Source: Hyphococcus aureus
GTDB taxonomy: Bacteria > Pseudomonadota > Alphaproteobacteria > Caulobacterales > Parvularculaceae
Assembly (NCBI RefSeq): GCF_042643165.1
Contig: NZ_JBHRSH010000001.1
Location: forward strand, 2,542,001 to 2,606,000
Direction: 5' to 3'
DNA: 64,000 nucleotides
In this document: one piece after another, positions 53,781 to 62,615 of the stretch
Layout: every line of letters begins with the position of its first letter
Numbering within the stretch: position 1 is the stretch's first letter
The notes under the pieces: generated by a model
Told to the model about the DNA's origin: nothing
The model's input: only the letters and a program-made list of their open reading frames with translations
The model's database searches: none
Position numbers and translations under genes: made by a program

Positions 53781-54668
53781 TTGACCGGAAACCTTTCTTC
53801 CATGACCGGCTTCGCCCGGATTGAAGGCGCACATGACGGCTGGCGCTATATCTGGGAAGTGCGCTCGGTTAATGGGCGGGGCCTTGAATGGCGTGCGCGT
53901 CTACCGGCCGGATTCGATGCGCTCGATCCTGAGATGCGAAAACTCGCGAAACAGAAACTGGCGCGCGGGACGCTCAATATCGGACTGACTCTGAATAAAG
54001 ACGGGCAGGACGCTGGCTATGCGATCAACGAGGCGATGCTTGATAATGCTGTCGCCATGATCGAAAAAATCCGCTTGCGGATCGAATGCGCCCCGCCCCA
54101 GGCGGAAGGTCTTTTGGCGCTGAGGGGCGTTATCGAACAAGCCGAAGACGAAATGAGCGAGGAGATGCGCGAAGCCCTTTGTGCCGCGTTGATGACATCC
54201 TTCGCTCAAGCCCTGGACGGGCTTGCCGATGCGCGCCGCAAGGAAGGGGTCGCCATGGGTGAGGTGCTCGCGGGGCAACTCGACATGATTGAGAAACTGA
54301 CCGCCGACGCTGCAGCGAACGCCGCCGCAATGCCCGCGGCGATCCGCGACCGGATATCAGCCCAGTTGAAAGAGTTACTGGAGGGCGCTGTCCCTGAAGA
54401 CCGTCTCGCTCAGGAGGCCTCGCTTCTCGCCATCAAGGCCGATGTCAGGGAGGAGCTGGATCGGCTTTCCTCGCATGTCGGCGCGGGCCGGGCGCTTCTG
54501 GCGAAATCCGGTCCCGTGGGCCGGGACCTCGATTTCCTCACCCAGGAGCTCAATCGCGAGGCCAATACACTCTGCTCCAAGGCGCAGGATATGGAGCTGA
54601 AACGCATCGGCCTTGACCTCAAGCGCGTGATCGATCAGGTCCGGGAACAAGTGCAGAATATCGAATAG
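53781..54668 (+). CDS. yicC: YicC family endoribonuclease
   Basis: A 295-residue YicC protein; E. coli YicC was reported to be an endoribonuclease acting on small RNA. SMTGFARIEG at the start and the C-terminal GRDLDFLTQELNREANTLCSKAQD, KRIGLDLKRVIDQVREQVQNIE are the two YicC signatures. The start is a TTG at 53781 with AAGGA 5-7 nt upstream; the ATG at 53802 has no ribosome site. mltG lies 39 bp before it and gmk 10 bp after. Confidence 0.93.
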   Translation: MTGNLSSMTGFARIEGAHDGWRYIWEVRSVNGRGLEWRARLPAGFDALDPEMRKLAKQKLARGTLNIGLTLNKDGQDAGYAINEAMLDNAVAMIEKIRLRIECAPPQAEGLLALRGVIEQAEDEMSEEMREALCAALMTSFAQALDGLADARRKEGVAMGEVLAGQLDMIEKLTADAAANAAAMPAAIRDRISAQLKELLEGAVPEDRLAQEASLLAIKADVREELDRLSSHVGAGRALLAKSGPVGRDLDFLTQELNREANTLCSKAQDMELKRIGLDLKRVIDQVREQVQNIE

Positions 54669-54678
54669 GGAAGACGAG

Positions 54679-55323
54679 ATGATCGGCGGCGACCTCAAAG
54701 TGGCCCGCAGAGGCCTGATGTTCATCCTGTCGAGCCCGTCGGGCGCCGGGAAAACCACGCTGGCTGAGCGGCTTCTGACCAAGGACGGCGATATGGTGCT
54801 GTCGATTTCCGCCACCACGCGCCAGCGCCGGCCCGGTGAAGCGCACGGCAAGGATTATTTTTTCGTTTCCGAGGAAGAATTCATGCGCATGCGTGACAAT
54901 GGCGAGTTCATGGAGTGGGCGAATGTGTTCGGGCATTATTACGGCACGCCGCGCAGCCTCGTCGAGGACACGCTTCGTCAGGGCAAGGACGTTCTGTTCG
55001 ATATCGACTGGCAGGGCGCGCAACAGCTTGACGAGGTCGCGGGCGAGGATGTGGTCAAGGTGTTCATCCTGCCGCCCTCGCGCGAGGAACTGGAGCGGCG
55101 CTTGCGCCAGCGCGCGCAGGACCCCGAAGACGTCGTGCAAAAGCGCATGGCCAAAGCTGACGCCGAAATGTCCCACTGGGCTGAGTATGACTACGTGATC
55201 GTCAATTACGACCTGAATGAGTCGGAAGAGTTATTACGTTCCATCCTCTTCGCCGAACGCCTGAAACGCCGCCGCCAGGTTGGTCTCGCCGCGATTGTGA
55301 AAGAGATGATCGGCGACGGGTAA
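54679..55323 (+). CDS. gmk: Guanylate kinase
   Basis: ATP-dependent phosphorylation of GMP to GDP. P-loop SSPSGAGKTTLAE (~15-27), nucleotide-binding TTRQRRPGEAHGKDYFFVS, and VLFDIDWQGAQQL. 214 residues. It closes the fabD-to-gmk run. The rpoZ gene often found next is absent; a convergent exported-protein gene follows 4 bp later. Confidence 0.97.
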   Translation: MIGGDLKVARRGLMFILSSPSGAGKTTLAERLLTKDGDMVLSISATTRQRRPGEAHGKDYFFVSEEEFMRMRDNGEFMEWANVFGHYYGTPRSLVEDTLRQGKDVLFDIDWQGAQQLDEVAGEDVVKVFILPPSREELERRLRQRAQDPEDVVQKRMAKADAEMSHWAEYDYVIVNYDLNESEELLRSILFAERLKRRRQVGLAAIVKEMIGDG

Positions 55324-55327
55324 GCGC

Positions 55328-55828
55328 TTATTCTTCGCTTTCTTCATCTTGCGGCGTAAAGGCGACGGTCGTCGCTCTGACTTTCCATTGACCATCAACT
55401 TTTACCAGATAGTCCGTCCCGGCATAATAAACGGTGCGCGGAGAGCCGTCCGGATTGCGCAATTCTTCTATCGCATTGAAGCGCGCGAACGCTGTATTCC
55501 CGATTACGCTTATATCGGCGAATTGCGCAGTGTACGAAATGACTTTGGCGCCTTGGCCGATATAGTCGCGCACTCTTTCCATATGCGCAGGTTTTTGCCG
55601 AACCGTGGGCTGTCCAGCGAACCAGACTGTCCACTCTTCATGGTACTTGTCTTCCCAGTTCTCGAAATTGGTCTCGATATTCATCGGGCCGTTCTTAAGC
55701 AGGTCGACAATCGCCTGTTGTTCCGGCGTCCATTCTTGCTTCTCCTGCGCCAGTGAGGGAGAGCAAAAGAGCAGCAGTGCAGCCAACACAGTTCCGCGCA
55801 CACGAAATGCGACCGACAAATATGACAT
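55328..55828 (-). CDS. Exported NTF2-like (SnoaL/DUF4440-type) protein
   Basis: A 166-residue protein with a signal peptide (about 1-27, ending PSLAQ) and an NTF2-like domain (IVDLLKNGPMNIETNFENWEDKYHEEWTVWFAG...GQWKVRATTVAFTPQ). It could bind a small ligand; no active-site motif identified. It resembles the periplasmic protein at 35.3-35.9 kb in fold only. Leftward, convergent on gmk. Confidence 0.75.
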   Translation of the reverse strand: MSYLSVAFRVRGTVLAALLLFCSPSLAQEKQEWTPEQQAIVDLLKNGPMNIETNFENWEDKYHEEWTVWFAGQPTVRQKPAHMERVRDYIGQGAKVISYTAQFADISVIGNTAFARFNAIEELRNPDGSPRTVYYAGTDYLVKVDGQWKVRATTVAFTPQDEESEE

Positions 55829-55977
55829 GAAATCCCTGCTTTCGGTTCAAAATGATCTGGTCTGGTCATACGGGTCCAAGCCCACCGAGGGGAGCGTGAA
55901 TTCAATCAGCTAGACGCGAAAACCGGGCAATTGATCTCAAATCAGGGCATACGCCGAGGAATTATTCTTGCTGCATG

Positions 55978-56008
55978 AAAAAGCGCGCCTTTCTTTCGAA
56001 AGGCGCGC
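55978..56008 (-). terminator. Terminator of greA
   Basis: Perfect 11-bp stem GCGCGCCTTTC (55983-55993) with GAAAGGCGCGC (55998-56008), 4-nt loop, followed on the minus strand by T5. 33 bp past the greA stop. Confidence 0.93.
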
Positions 56009-56041
56009 GCTCAATAAATCAAAATTCTCAGTAAACAGCGT

Positions 56042-56515
56042 TTACTTGAAAACCACTTTCGCGATCTCATAAGACCGTGCGCCGCCAGGTGCTGCGACTT
56101 CGACGCTGGAGCCTTGCTCCTTGCCGATCAGGGCGCGGGCGATGGGCGAAGAGACGGAGATGCGGCGCTGTTTCACATCGGCTTCAAGATCTCCGACAAT
56201 CTGCCAGACTTTCTCCTCTTCGGTGTCTTCGTCTATCAGCGTGACGATGGCGCCGAACTTCACAGATATGCCGTCGAGCTTGGATACGTCGATCACTTCG
56301 GCGCGGGTGTATTTGTCTTCAAGGTCGAGAATCTGGGATTCAATCCAGCCCTGGCGCTCTTTCGCGGCGTGATATTCGGCGTTTTCGGACAGGTCGCCAT
56401 GGGCGCGCGCTTCCGCAATCGCCTGGATGACAGCCGGGCGTTCTTCATTCTTCAGTTTTTTCAGGTCGGCTTCCAACTTCTGATAGCCTCCAAGGGTCAT
56501 GGGGAATTTATCCAT
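56042..56515 (-). CDS. greA: Transcription elongation factor GreA
   Basis: Restarts backtracked RNA polymerase by stimulating transcript cleavage. The N-terminal coiled coil (GGYQKLEADLKKLKNEERPAVIQAIAEARAHGDLSENAEYHAAKERQ) includes the tip acidic DLSENAEYHAAKE that reaches the active site; the C-terminal FKBP-like domain ends AKVVFK. 157 residues. Sits between the carB gene and a strong terminator. Confidence 0.97.
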   Translation of the reverse strand: MDKFPMTLGGYQKLEADLKKLKNEERPAVIQAIAEARAHGDLSENAEYHAAKERQGWIESQILDLEDKYTRAEVIDVSKLDGISVKFGAIVTLIDEDTEEEKVWQIVGDLEADVKQRRISVSSPIARALIGKEQGSSVEVAAPGGARSYEIAKVVFK

Positions 56516-56590
56516 GTCTCGCCCTCTCTCTCCTCATAAATGGCGAACCCGCATTGGTCCGCCTTGGCCGGTCCTCTTGACCGTAAAACG

Positions 56591-56638
56591 AAAAAAATAG
56601 CGCGGCCGGGCGGTTTTCGCCGGGCCGTCGCCTATTTT
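56591..56638 (-). terminator. Terminator of carB
   Basis: On the minus strand an imperfect but long stem, GGCCCGGCG with CGCCCGGCC (one mismatch), extended outward by AAAATAG/CTATTTT, runs into T7. It separates carB from greA. Confidence 0.8.
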
Positions 56639-56725
56639 CGAGCCGGTTATCTAAGCCTACTTTGCCGGAAATTCAAGAGGATTTGCGGCGAAACTGTCTT
56701 AACTGATTGAAATTTAATAGTTTTT

Positions 56726-59700
56726 CTATATCGCGGCGAAGTAGGCCTGAAGCGGGGCGACCTCAAGATCCCCGGCGCGCATGGCCTCGATGGCGCGGAC
56801 GGCGGCCCGGGCTCCGGCGGCGGTGGTGATGCAGGGGATTTTCTGGGTCAGGGCGGTCGTGCGGATGGAGCGCGAATCCTTCACCGACTGAGCCCCCTCG
56901 GTGGTGTTGAAGACCATATGGACTTCGCCGTTTTTGAGGGCGTCAACGATATGCGGGCGCCCTTCGAGCACCTTGTTTACGCGGGCGACATCTAGACCCT
57001 GACTATTCAGGTAATCCGCCGTGCCGCCAGTGGCGATGATCGTGAAGCCCATATTGAGGAGCTTGCGCGAGGCGTTGACCATTTGCGCCTTATCGGAATC
57101 TTTCAGCGACACGAACACGCAGCCTTTCATGGGAATGCGCGCGCCGGCGGCGATCAGGCTTTTCGCCCGCGCCTTGTCGAAATTGACGTCGATGCCCATG
57201 ACTTCGCCGGTGGAGCGCATCTCGGGCCCAAGCACCGTGTCGACGCCGGGGAAACGCGCGAAGGGGAAGACAACTTCCTTGACGGCCACATGGGTGAATT
57301 CGGGCCATTTGAGATCAAGGTCCTTGATCTTGGCGCCAGCCATCACTTTTGCTGCGATCCGCGCCACGGGCAGGCCGACAGCCTTGGCGACGAACGGCAC
57401 CGTACGCGAGGCGCGCGGGTTCACCTCGAGAAGATAAATGACGTCGTCCTTGATGGCGTATTGCACATTCATCAAGCCGACGACGCCGAGCTCAAGCGCC
57501 ATGCGCGTTGTCTGTTTTTTCAGCGCTTCAATCATGGCGTCTGACAGCGTATAGGGCGGAAGCGAGCAGGCGCTGTCGCCGGAATGCACGCCGGCCTCTT
57601 CAATATGCTCCATCACGCCGGCGATGAAGACATCCTCTCCGTCGCAGATGGCGTCCACATCGACTTCGACGGCGTTCTGCAAATAGTGATCGAGAAGAAG
57701 CGGCTCGTCTTTGTTGATTTCGATCTGGGCCGTCGCGAGATAATGGGCGAGGGCGGTTTTGTCGCGCACGATCTCCATGGCGCGCCCGCCGAGCACATAG
57801 GAAGGACGCGTGACAAGAGGATAGCCAACCTCTTCCGCGGCTTCCGCAGCGAGCTCACGCGAAGGCGCGGTGGCGTTTTTCGGTTGCACCATGCCGAGCT
57901 TTTGAACGAGCTTCTGGAACCGCTCACGGTCTTCGGCGAGGTCGATGGCGTCATAGGGGGTGCCGAGGATCGGCACGCCTTCGTCTTCGAGAATGCCGGC
58001 GAGTTTCAGGGGCGTCTGTCCGCCATATTGAACAATGACGCCGAGAAGCTCGCCATGTTCCCGTTCCTTCGCGACGATTTCCAGAACATCTTCGGCGGTC
58101 AGCGGTTCGAAATAGAGCCGGTCAGACGTGTCGTAATCGGTCGACACTGTCTCAGGGTTACAATTCACCATGATTGACTCGACGCCGATATCGGCGAGCG
58201 CGAACGCCGCGTGACAACAGCAATAATCAAACTCAATGCCTTGGCCGATGCGGTTCGGTCCGCCGCCGAGAATGATGACTTTTTTCCGATCCGACGGGTT
58301 CGATTCACAGGCCGGAGCTCCGGCGAAAGACGGTTCGTAGGCGGAATACATGTAAGGCGTCTTGGCGGCGAACTCCGCGGCGCAGGTGTCGATGCGCTTG
58401 AAAACGGGGTGGACCTTGCGTGCGCGCCGGTGCTCGCGAACTTCCTTTTCCGTGCCTTCGGCAAGCTCTGCGAGGCGTTTGTCGGAAAATCCCATGGCCT
58501 TAATGAGGCGCAAGGCTTCGGCGTCGTCTGGCAGACCATCGCGCGCGATCTGTTTTTCCGTTGCAATGATTTCCGCGATCTGTTCGAGAAACCACGGGTC
58601 ATATTGCGTGATGGAGCGGATCTGTTCCAGCGGCAATTCATGGCGGAAAGCCTGCGCCGTCACGCGCAGCCGATCCGGCGTCGGCGCCGCGAGCGCCGCC
58701 CTGAACGCATTGGCGTCATCGCCTTCGCCAAGACCGGCAATCTCGATCGGGTCGAGTCCGCAAAGCCCGGTCTCAAGAGAGCGCAGCGCCTTCTGCATGG
58801 ACTCTGCGAATGACCGGCCGATGGCCATGGCTTCGCCAACCGATTTCATCGCCGTCGAGAGCGTCGCCTCGGCGCCCGGAAATTTCTCGAACGCAAAGCG
58901 CGGAATTTTGGTGACGACGTAATCGATGGTTGGTTCAAACGCTGCGGGCGTCGCGCCGGTGATGTCATTGTCTAACTCGTCGAGCGTATAGCCGACCGCG
59001 AGTTTCGCTGCGACGCGCGCAATCGGGAAACCGGTTGCTTTCGAAGCCAGCGCGGAGGAGCGCGACACGCGCGGGTTCATCTCGATCACAACGAGGCGGC
59101 CATTGTCGGGGTTCACCGCGAACTGAACATTAGAGCCGCCGGTCTCGACGCCGATTTCGCGCATCACCGCGATGGAGGCGTTGCGCATGATCTGGAATTC
59201 TTTGTCGGTGAGGGTCAGCGCCGGCGCCACCGTAATGGAATCGCCCGTATGAACGCCCATGGGATCGACGTTTTCGATGGAGCAGACGATGATGCAGTTG
59301 TCCGCCTTGTCGCGCACAACCTCCATCTCAAATTCTTTCCAGCCCAAGAGGCTTTCATCGATCAGGACCTGTCCCACCGGCGAGGCTTCGATGCCGGTGC
59401 GGACATAATGTTCGAATTCTTCGCGATTATAGGCGACGCCGCCGCCTGTGCCGCCAAGCGTGAAGGCCGGGCGAATGATCGCCGGCAGGCCAATATCGTC
59501 CAGATATTGCATGGCGTTGGCGACGCCTGACACGCGATCATAGCCGATGATCTTTCCTGTATCGTTTTTGATCGCAGGGCAGGCGGCGATGACGGAGCGC
59601 GGATTTTCAAGCCCGATCTTTTCCATGGCGACACGGAATTTTTCGCGGTCCTCGGCTTTCTGGATGACGTCGGCGCGCGCGCCGATCATTTCCACATTGT

Positions 59701-60031
59701 ATTTTTCAAGAACGCCGGCTTCTTCCAGATCCAGCGCGCAGTTCAGCGCGGTCTGGCCGCCCATGGTCGGCAGGAGCGCGTCAGGGCGCTCCTTGGCGAT
59801 GACCTTTTCCACAAATTCCGGCGTGATCGGTTCGATGTATGTCGCATCGGCGAGCTCCGGATCGGTCATGATCGTCGCCGGGTTCGAATTGACGAGGATG
59901 ACCCGGAAGCCTTCCTCTTTGAGCGCCTTTACGGCCTGCACCCCTGAATAGTCGAACTCACAAGCCTGGCCGATAACGATGGGCCCGGCGCCGATAATGA
60001 GGATGGAGGAAATGTCGGTCCGTTTCGGCAT
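56726..60031 (-). CDS. carB: Carbamoyl-phosphate synthase large subunit
   Basis: Makes carbamoyl phosphate from bicarbonate, ATP and the ammonia delivered by CarA; feeds arginine and pyrimidines. 1101 residues, two ATP-grasp halves (KRTDISSILIIGAGPIVIGQACEFDYSG... and KKVIILGGGPNRIGQGIEFDYCCCHAAF...) and the C-terminal MGS-like regulatory domain. The interior metal and ATP motifs (VIEMNPRVSRSSALASKATG and LLEVNPRASRTVPFVAKA) are intact. The small subunit carA is not adjacent in the window. Confidence 0.98.
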   Translation of the reverse strand: MPKRTDISSILIIGAGPIVIGQACEFDYSGVQAVKALKEEGFRVILVNSNPATIMTDPELADATYIEPITPEFVEKVIAKERPDALLPTMGGQTALNCALDLEEAGVLEKYNVEMIGARADVIQKAEDREKFRVAMEKIGLENPRSVIAACPAIKNDTGKIIGYDRVSGVANAMQYLDDIGLPAIIRPAFTLGGTGGGVAYNREEFEHYVRTGIEASPVGQVLIDESLLGWKEFEMEVVRDKADNCIIVCSIENVDPMGVHTGDSITVAPALTLTDKEFQIMRNASIAVMREIGVETGGSNVQFAVNPDNGRLVVIEMNPRVSRSSALASKATGFPIARVAAKLAVGYTLDELDNDITGATPAAFEPTIDYVVTKIPRFAFEKFPGAEATLSTAMKSVGEAMAIGRSFAESMQKALRSLETGLCGLDPIEIAGLGEGDDANAFRAALAAPTPDRLRVTAQAFRHELPLEQIRSITQYDPWFLEQIAEIIATEKQIARDGLPDDAEALRLIKAMGFSDKRLAELAEGTEKEVREHRRARKVHPVFKRIDTCAAEFAAKTPYMYSAYEPSFAGAPACESNPSDRKKVIILGGGPNRIGQGIEFDYCCCHAAFALADIGVESIMVNCNPETVSTDYDTSDRLYFEPLTAEDVLEIVAKEREHGELLGVIVQYGGQTPLKLAGILEDEGVPILGTPYDAIDLAEDRERFQKLVQKLGMVQPKNATAPSRELAAEAAEEVGYPLVTRPSYVLGGRAMEIVRDKTALAHYLATAQIEINKDEPLLLDHYLQNAVEVDVDAICDGEDVFIAGVMEHIEEAGVHSGDSACSLPPYTLSDAMIEALKKQTTRMALELGVVGLMNVQYAIKDDVIYLLEVNPRASRTVPFVAKAVGLPVARIAAKVMAGAKIKDLDLKWPEFTHVAVKEVVFPFARFPGVDTVLGPEMRSTGEVMGIDVNFDKARAKSLIAAGARIPMKGCVFVSLKDSDKAQMVNASRKLLNMGFTIIATGGTADYLNSQGLDVARVNKVLEGRPHIVDALKNGEVHMVFNTTEGAQSVKDSRSIRTTALTQKIPCITTAAGARAAVRAIEAMRAGDLEVAPLQAYFAAI

Positions 60032-60189
60032 ACGTTACTCGCGCGCAACCCCGCGCGAGGCGAGCAGAACCGGAGCGGCCGCTCGCGCACGGGAAATGGA
60101 ATCAATTGTCGGTTAAAGCGGTGTCTTAGGGGATGATGGCGGGTAGGGGAAGGGCTGTAGCGCAAGAGTTTTGCAAGTCACATTGACGC

Positions 60190-60237
60190 TTGACATGATA
60201 CCAAAAGGTTTCATATAAAGCGAAACCATAAGGTTTT
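60190..60237 (+). promoter_or_regulatory. Promoter and candidate operator of the ArsR-SRPBCC pair
   Basis: TTGACA (60190-60195), 18-bp spacer, TATAAA (60214-60219). GGTTTC (60207-60212) and GAAACC (60222-60227) form a dyad straddling the -10 box, followed by another GGTTTT (60232-60237). A repressor bound there would block the promoter, so ArsR-type self-repression is likely. Consensus strength is unusual for this window. Confidence 0.65.
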
Positions 60238-60254
60238 ACGTTGAGGCCGATAAA

Positions 60255-60578
60255 ATGCCCGCCACTCCTCAGGATCAACCCATATTCCGCGCGCTTGCCG
60301 ACCCGACGCGCCGGGCGATCATCGCTATGTTGTCCGAGGGCCCCCGGTCGATCTCCGAAATCGCCGCTGAATTCGACATGACGCGTCCCGCCGTCGCGAA
60401 GCATCTCGCAATCCTGAAGGACGGCGGGGTGATCTCAGTCGAGCCTCACGGCCGAGAACGTATCAATCGCCTGAACCCGCAAGCCCTCAAAACCGCCGCC
60501 GATTGGCTCAACACATTTGACCGTTTCTGGGATGACCGGCTGGCAGCCCTCAAAACTCTCGTGGAGACAACACAATGA
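60255..60578 (+). CDS. ArsR-family winged-helix repressor
   Basis: A 107-residue ArsR/SmtB-type regulator: FRALADPTRRAIIAMLSEGPRSISEIAAEFDMTRPAVAKHLAILKDGGVISVEPHGRERINRLNPQAL, with the HTH from about 27 to 60. No Cys metal pair, so the signal is probably not a metal ion. The next gene, an SRPBCC protein, overlaps by 4 bp (ATGA), the common pairing in which the partner binds a hydrophobic ligand. Confidence 0.9.
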   Translation: MPATPQDQPIFRALADPTRRAIIAMLSEGPRSISEIAAEFDMTRPAVAKHLAILKDGGVISVEPHGRERINRLNPQALKTAADWLNTFDRFWDDRLAALKTLVETTQ

Positions 60579-60994
60579 CCATGAAGATCGTCAAAACACT
60601 TTTTCTGAAAGCCCCGCCCGAACATGTGTGGAAATTCCTGACAGAGGCCGACCAGCTCGCATTGTGGTTCCATCGCGGCGCCGCGGACCTGAAAGAAGGC
60701 GGCGACTGGACCCTTGTCACCAACACCTATGGCAAGGAGGGCGAGAAAATGTGCTGGGGAAAAGTGCTTGAAATGAAAAAGCCGGAACGGCTGGTCCACA
60801 CATTCACCCACAATCATCTCAAAGGCGTTGAAACCACCTGCACCTGGACGCTGGAGGCGGTGAAAGGCGGCACGATCCTGACCCTCGTTCATGACGGCTG
60901 GGAGAAATATGAGGACGATCCCTTCGGCATGGCCGCGAACCACGACAGCGGCTGGGACGAGCATTTTGGCCGTCTGAGACGGGTGGCGAGTTAG
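60575..60994 (+). CDS. SRPBCC (AHSA1-type) domain protein
   Basis: A 139-residue helix-grip protein with a deep hydrophobic pocket: TLFLKAPPEHVWKFLTEADQLALWFHRGAADLKEGGDW...GVETTCTWTLEAVKGGTILTLVHDGWEKY. AHSA1-like members of these ArsR-linked pairs may sense or carry lipophilic compounds; no enzymatic activity is indicated. Coupled translation with ArsR by the ATGA overlap. Confidence 0.88.
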   Translation: MTMKIVKTLFLKAPPEHVWKFLTEADQLALWFHRGAADLKEGGDWTLVTNTYGKEGEKMCWGKVLEMKKPERLVHTFTHNHLKGVETTCTWTLEAVKGGTILTLVHDGWEKYEDDPFGMAANHDSGWDEHFGRLRRVAS

Positions 60995-61094
60995 GGGTCA
61001 AACTAACAAAAGTTTTATCTCCCTTTTGGCCTTCCCGCGCGCGGCGCATGCTATGAATGCGCCATACATCAACGGGGGATGCTGGGAGGTCTGT

Positions 61095-62093
61095 ATGAAG
61101 CTTGTCAAAGCGGCCGTGGCGCTATGCGCACTCGTTTCCCCCGCTTTCGCTGCGGAAACTGTCGATATCCGTGAGTGGAAAGTTCCTTATGAAGAGTCGC
61201 GTCCGCGCGATCCGTATGCGGAGAGCGCCAGCTCCGTCTGGTTTGTCGGCCAACGCACCGGCTATCTCGCCAATCTCAACACGCAGACAGGCGAGATTTA
61301 TAAGGTCGATCTGAAAGAAGGGTCGGGCCCGCACAATCTGATTGTCGGCTCTGACGGGATCGTCTGGTATGCCGGCAACCGCAACGCGCTGATCGGGCGT
61401 TTTGATCCAAAGACAAAAGAGATCGAGGAAATCGCCATGCCGGACAGCGCGGCGCGCGATCCTCATACGCTTGTGTTCGACGATGATGAGAAAAACATCT
61501 GGTTCACGGTGCAGGGTGGTAATTTTCTTGGGCGCTTGAATATTGAAAGCCGTGCAGTTGATTTGATCGCGTCGAAAACCGAACGCTCGCGTCCCTATGG
61601 AATCAAGATGGCGCCTGACGGTTCGGTCTGGGCGGTTCTTTTCGGGACGAACAAGCTGGCGCATATTGATCCCGCGACGCTGGAGCTGACCGAGATTGAC
61701 CTGCCGCGCGAAGAGACACGCCCGCGCCGGTTGGAAGTGACCGCCGATGGGCGCGTCTGGTATGGCGATTACGCCAAGGGCATGCTTGGTGTTTATAATC
61801 CGAAAACGAAAAAGGTCGACGAGTGGACGATGCCCCAAGGCGAAGGCGCGCGTCCCTATGGCATGGCGTCCGACGGCAAGGGGCGCATCTGGATGGTCGC
61901 CACCGGCGTGGAGCCAAATGTCTTCACCGGATTTGATCCGGAAACGGAGGAATTCTTTTCCGAAACGAATGTGCCTTCGGGTGGCGGCGCCATCCGGCAT
62001 ATGCACTATCATACGCCCACTGGCGCGGTATGGTTTGGCGCGGATTCGAATTATGTGGGCCGCGCGATCGTCGACCCGCCGGTCACAGATTGA
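61095..62093 (+). CDS. Exported Vgb-like beta-propeller (streptogramin-lyase fold)
   Basis: A 332-residue periplasmic protein with a Sec signal (about 1-18, ending AFA) and repeated WF.G....L..D blades typical of virginiamycin B lyase-like propellers (SSVWFVGQRTGYLANLN, IVWYAGNRNALIGRFD, NIWFTVQGGNFLGRLN, RVWYGDYAKGMLGVYN). The lyase catalytic His pair cannot be assigned from visible motifs, and many family members are non-enzymatic. GGGAGGT precedes ATG 61095. It is followed 15 bp later by a CxxCH protein gene, probably cotranscribed. Confidence 0.82.
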   Translation: MKLVKAAVALCALVSPAFAAETVDIREWKVPYEESRPRDPYAESASSVWFVGQRTGYLANLNTQTGEIYKVDLKEGSGPHNLIVGSDGIVWYAGNRNALIGRFDPKTKEIEEIAMPDSAARDPHTLVFDDDEKNIWFTVQGGNFLGRLNIESRAVDLIASKTERSRPYGIKMAPDGSVWAVLFGTNKLAHIDPATLELTEIDLPREETRPRRLEVTADGRVWYGDYAKGMLGVYNPKTKKVDEWTMPQGEGARPYGMASDGKGRIWMVATGVEPNVFTGFDPETEEFFSETNVPSGGGAIRHMHYHTPTGAVWFGADSNYVGRAIVDPPVTD

Positions 62094-62108
62094 AAAAGGA
62101 CATAGCTC

Positions 62109-62609
62109 ATGAAACCGGTTGGAATTCTTGCGGGTTTTCTCATGATGTGGGGCGCCGCAGTCGCCTATCCTGAAGGGGCGCCCTGGGGCGCCGCTGAACT
62201 TGACGGCGCCGAAACCTGTTCAACCTGTCATTTCGACTCTGAGGTCGAAAAGGACTCCGGTCTGATCACGCTAGACGGATTGCCGGAGCGGGTGACGCTG
62301 GGTGAGACCTACAAGCTATCGCTCCAGTTCGCGCCGAGCGGCGCAGCAGTTGCCGGTTTTATGCTGACCGCGAGCGCCGGCGCGTTTCATCATGCGAAGA
62401 AGGGCACGGAAGCCAATGAACAGGATGTGCGTTCGACGGCGCCGGTCCCGGCGCAAGACGGCGCAAGCTGGACGGTGACCTGGACGGCGCCGGAAGAAGC
62501 TGATGGTGAGATCTTGTTTTTCGCCGCCATCAACGGCGCCAATAATGACATGTCGTCTTTTGGCGACCGGATTTATTTTAGGACTTTTGCAGTCAACCTT
62601 GGCGAGTAA
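62109..62609 (+). CDS. Exported single-CxxCH protein (choice-of-anchor V-like)
   Basis: A 166-residue secreted protein: signal peptide (about 1-19), a heme c-type motif CSTCH at residues 37-41, then a beta-sandwich domain (LPERVTLGETYKLSLQFAPSGAAVAGFMLTASAG...SWTVTWTAPEEADGEILFFAAINGANNDMSSFGDRIYFRTF) resembling choice-of-anchor V or reelin-type domains. The heme is inferred; a distal Met ligand is not fixed. It follows the Vgb-like gene by 15 bp and may be its partner. Confidence 0.72.
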   Translation: MKPVGILAGFLMMWGAAVAYPEGAPWGAAELDGAETCSTCHFDSEVEKDSGLITLDGLPERVTLGETYKLSLQFAPSGAAVAGFMLTASAGAFHHAKKGTEANEQDVRSTAPVPAQDGASWTVTWTAPEEADGEILFFAAINGANNDMSSFGDRIYFRTFAVNLGE

Positions 62610-62615
62610 GAAAAC

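Noticed and set aside
59876..59890. tRNA T-loop-like GGGTTCGAAT
   Set aside because: It lies in carB, in the conserved VNSNPATI stretch, with no acceptor or D-arm pairing around it.
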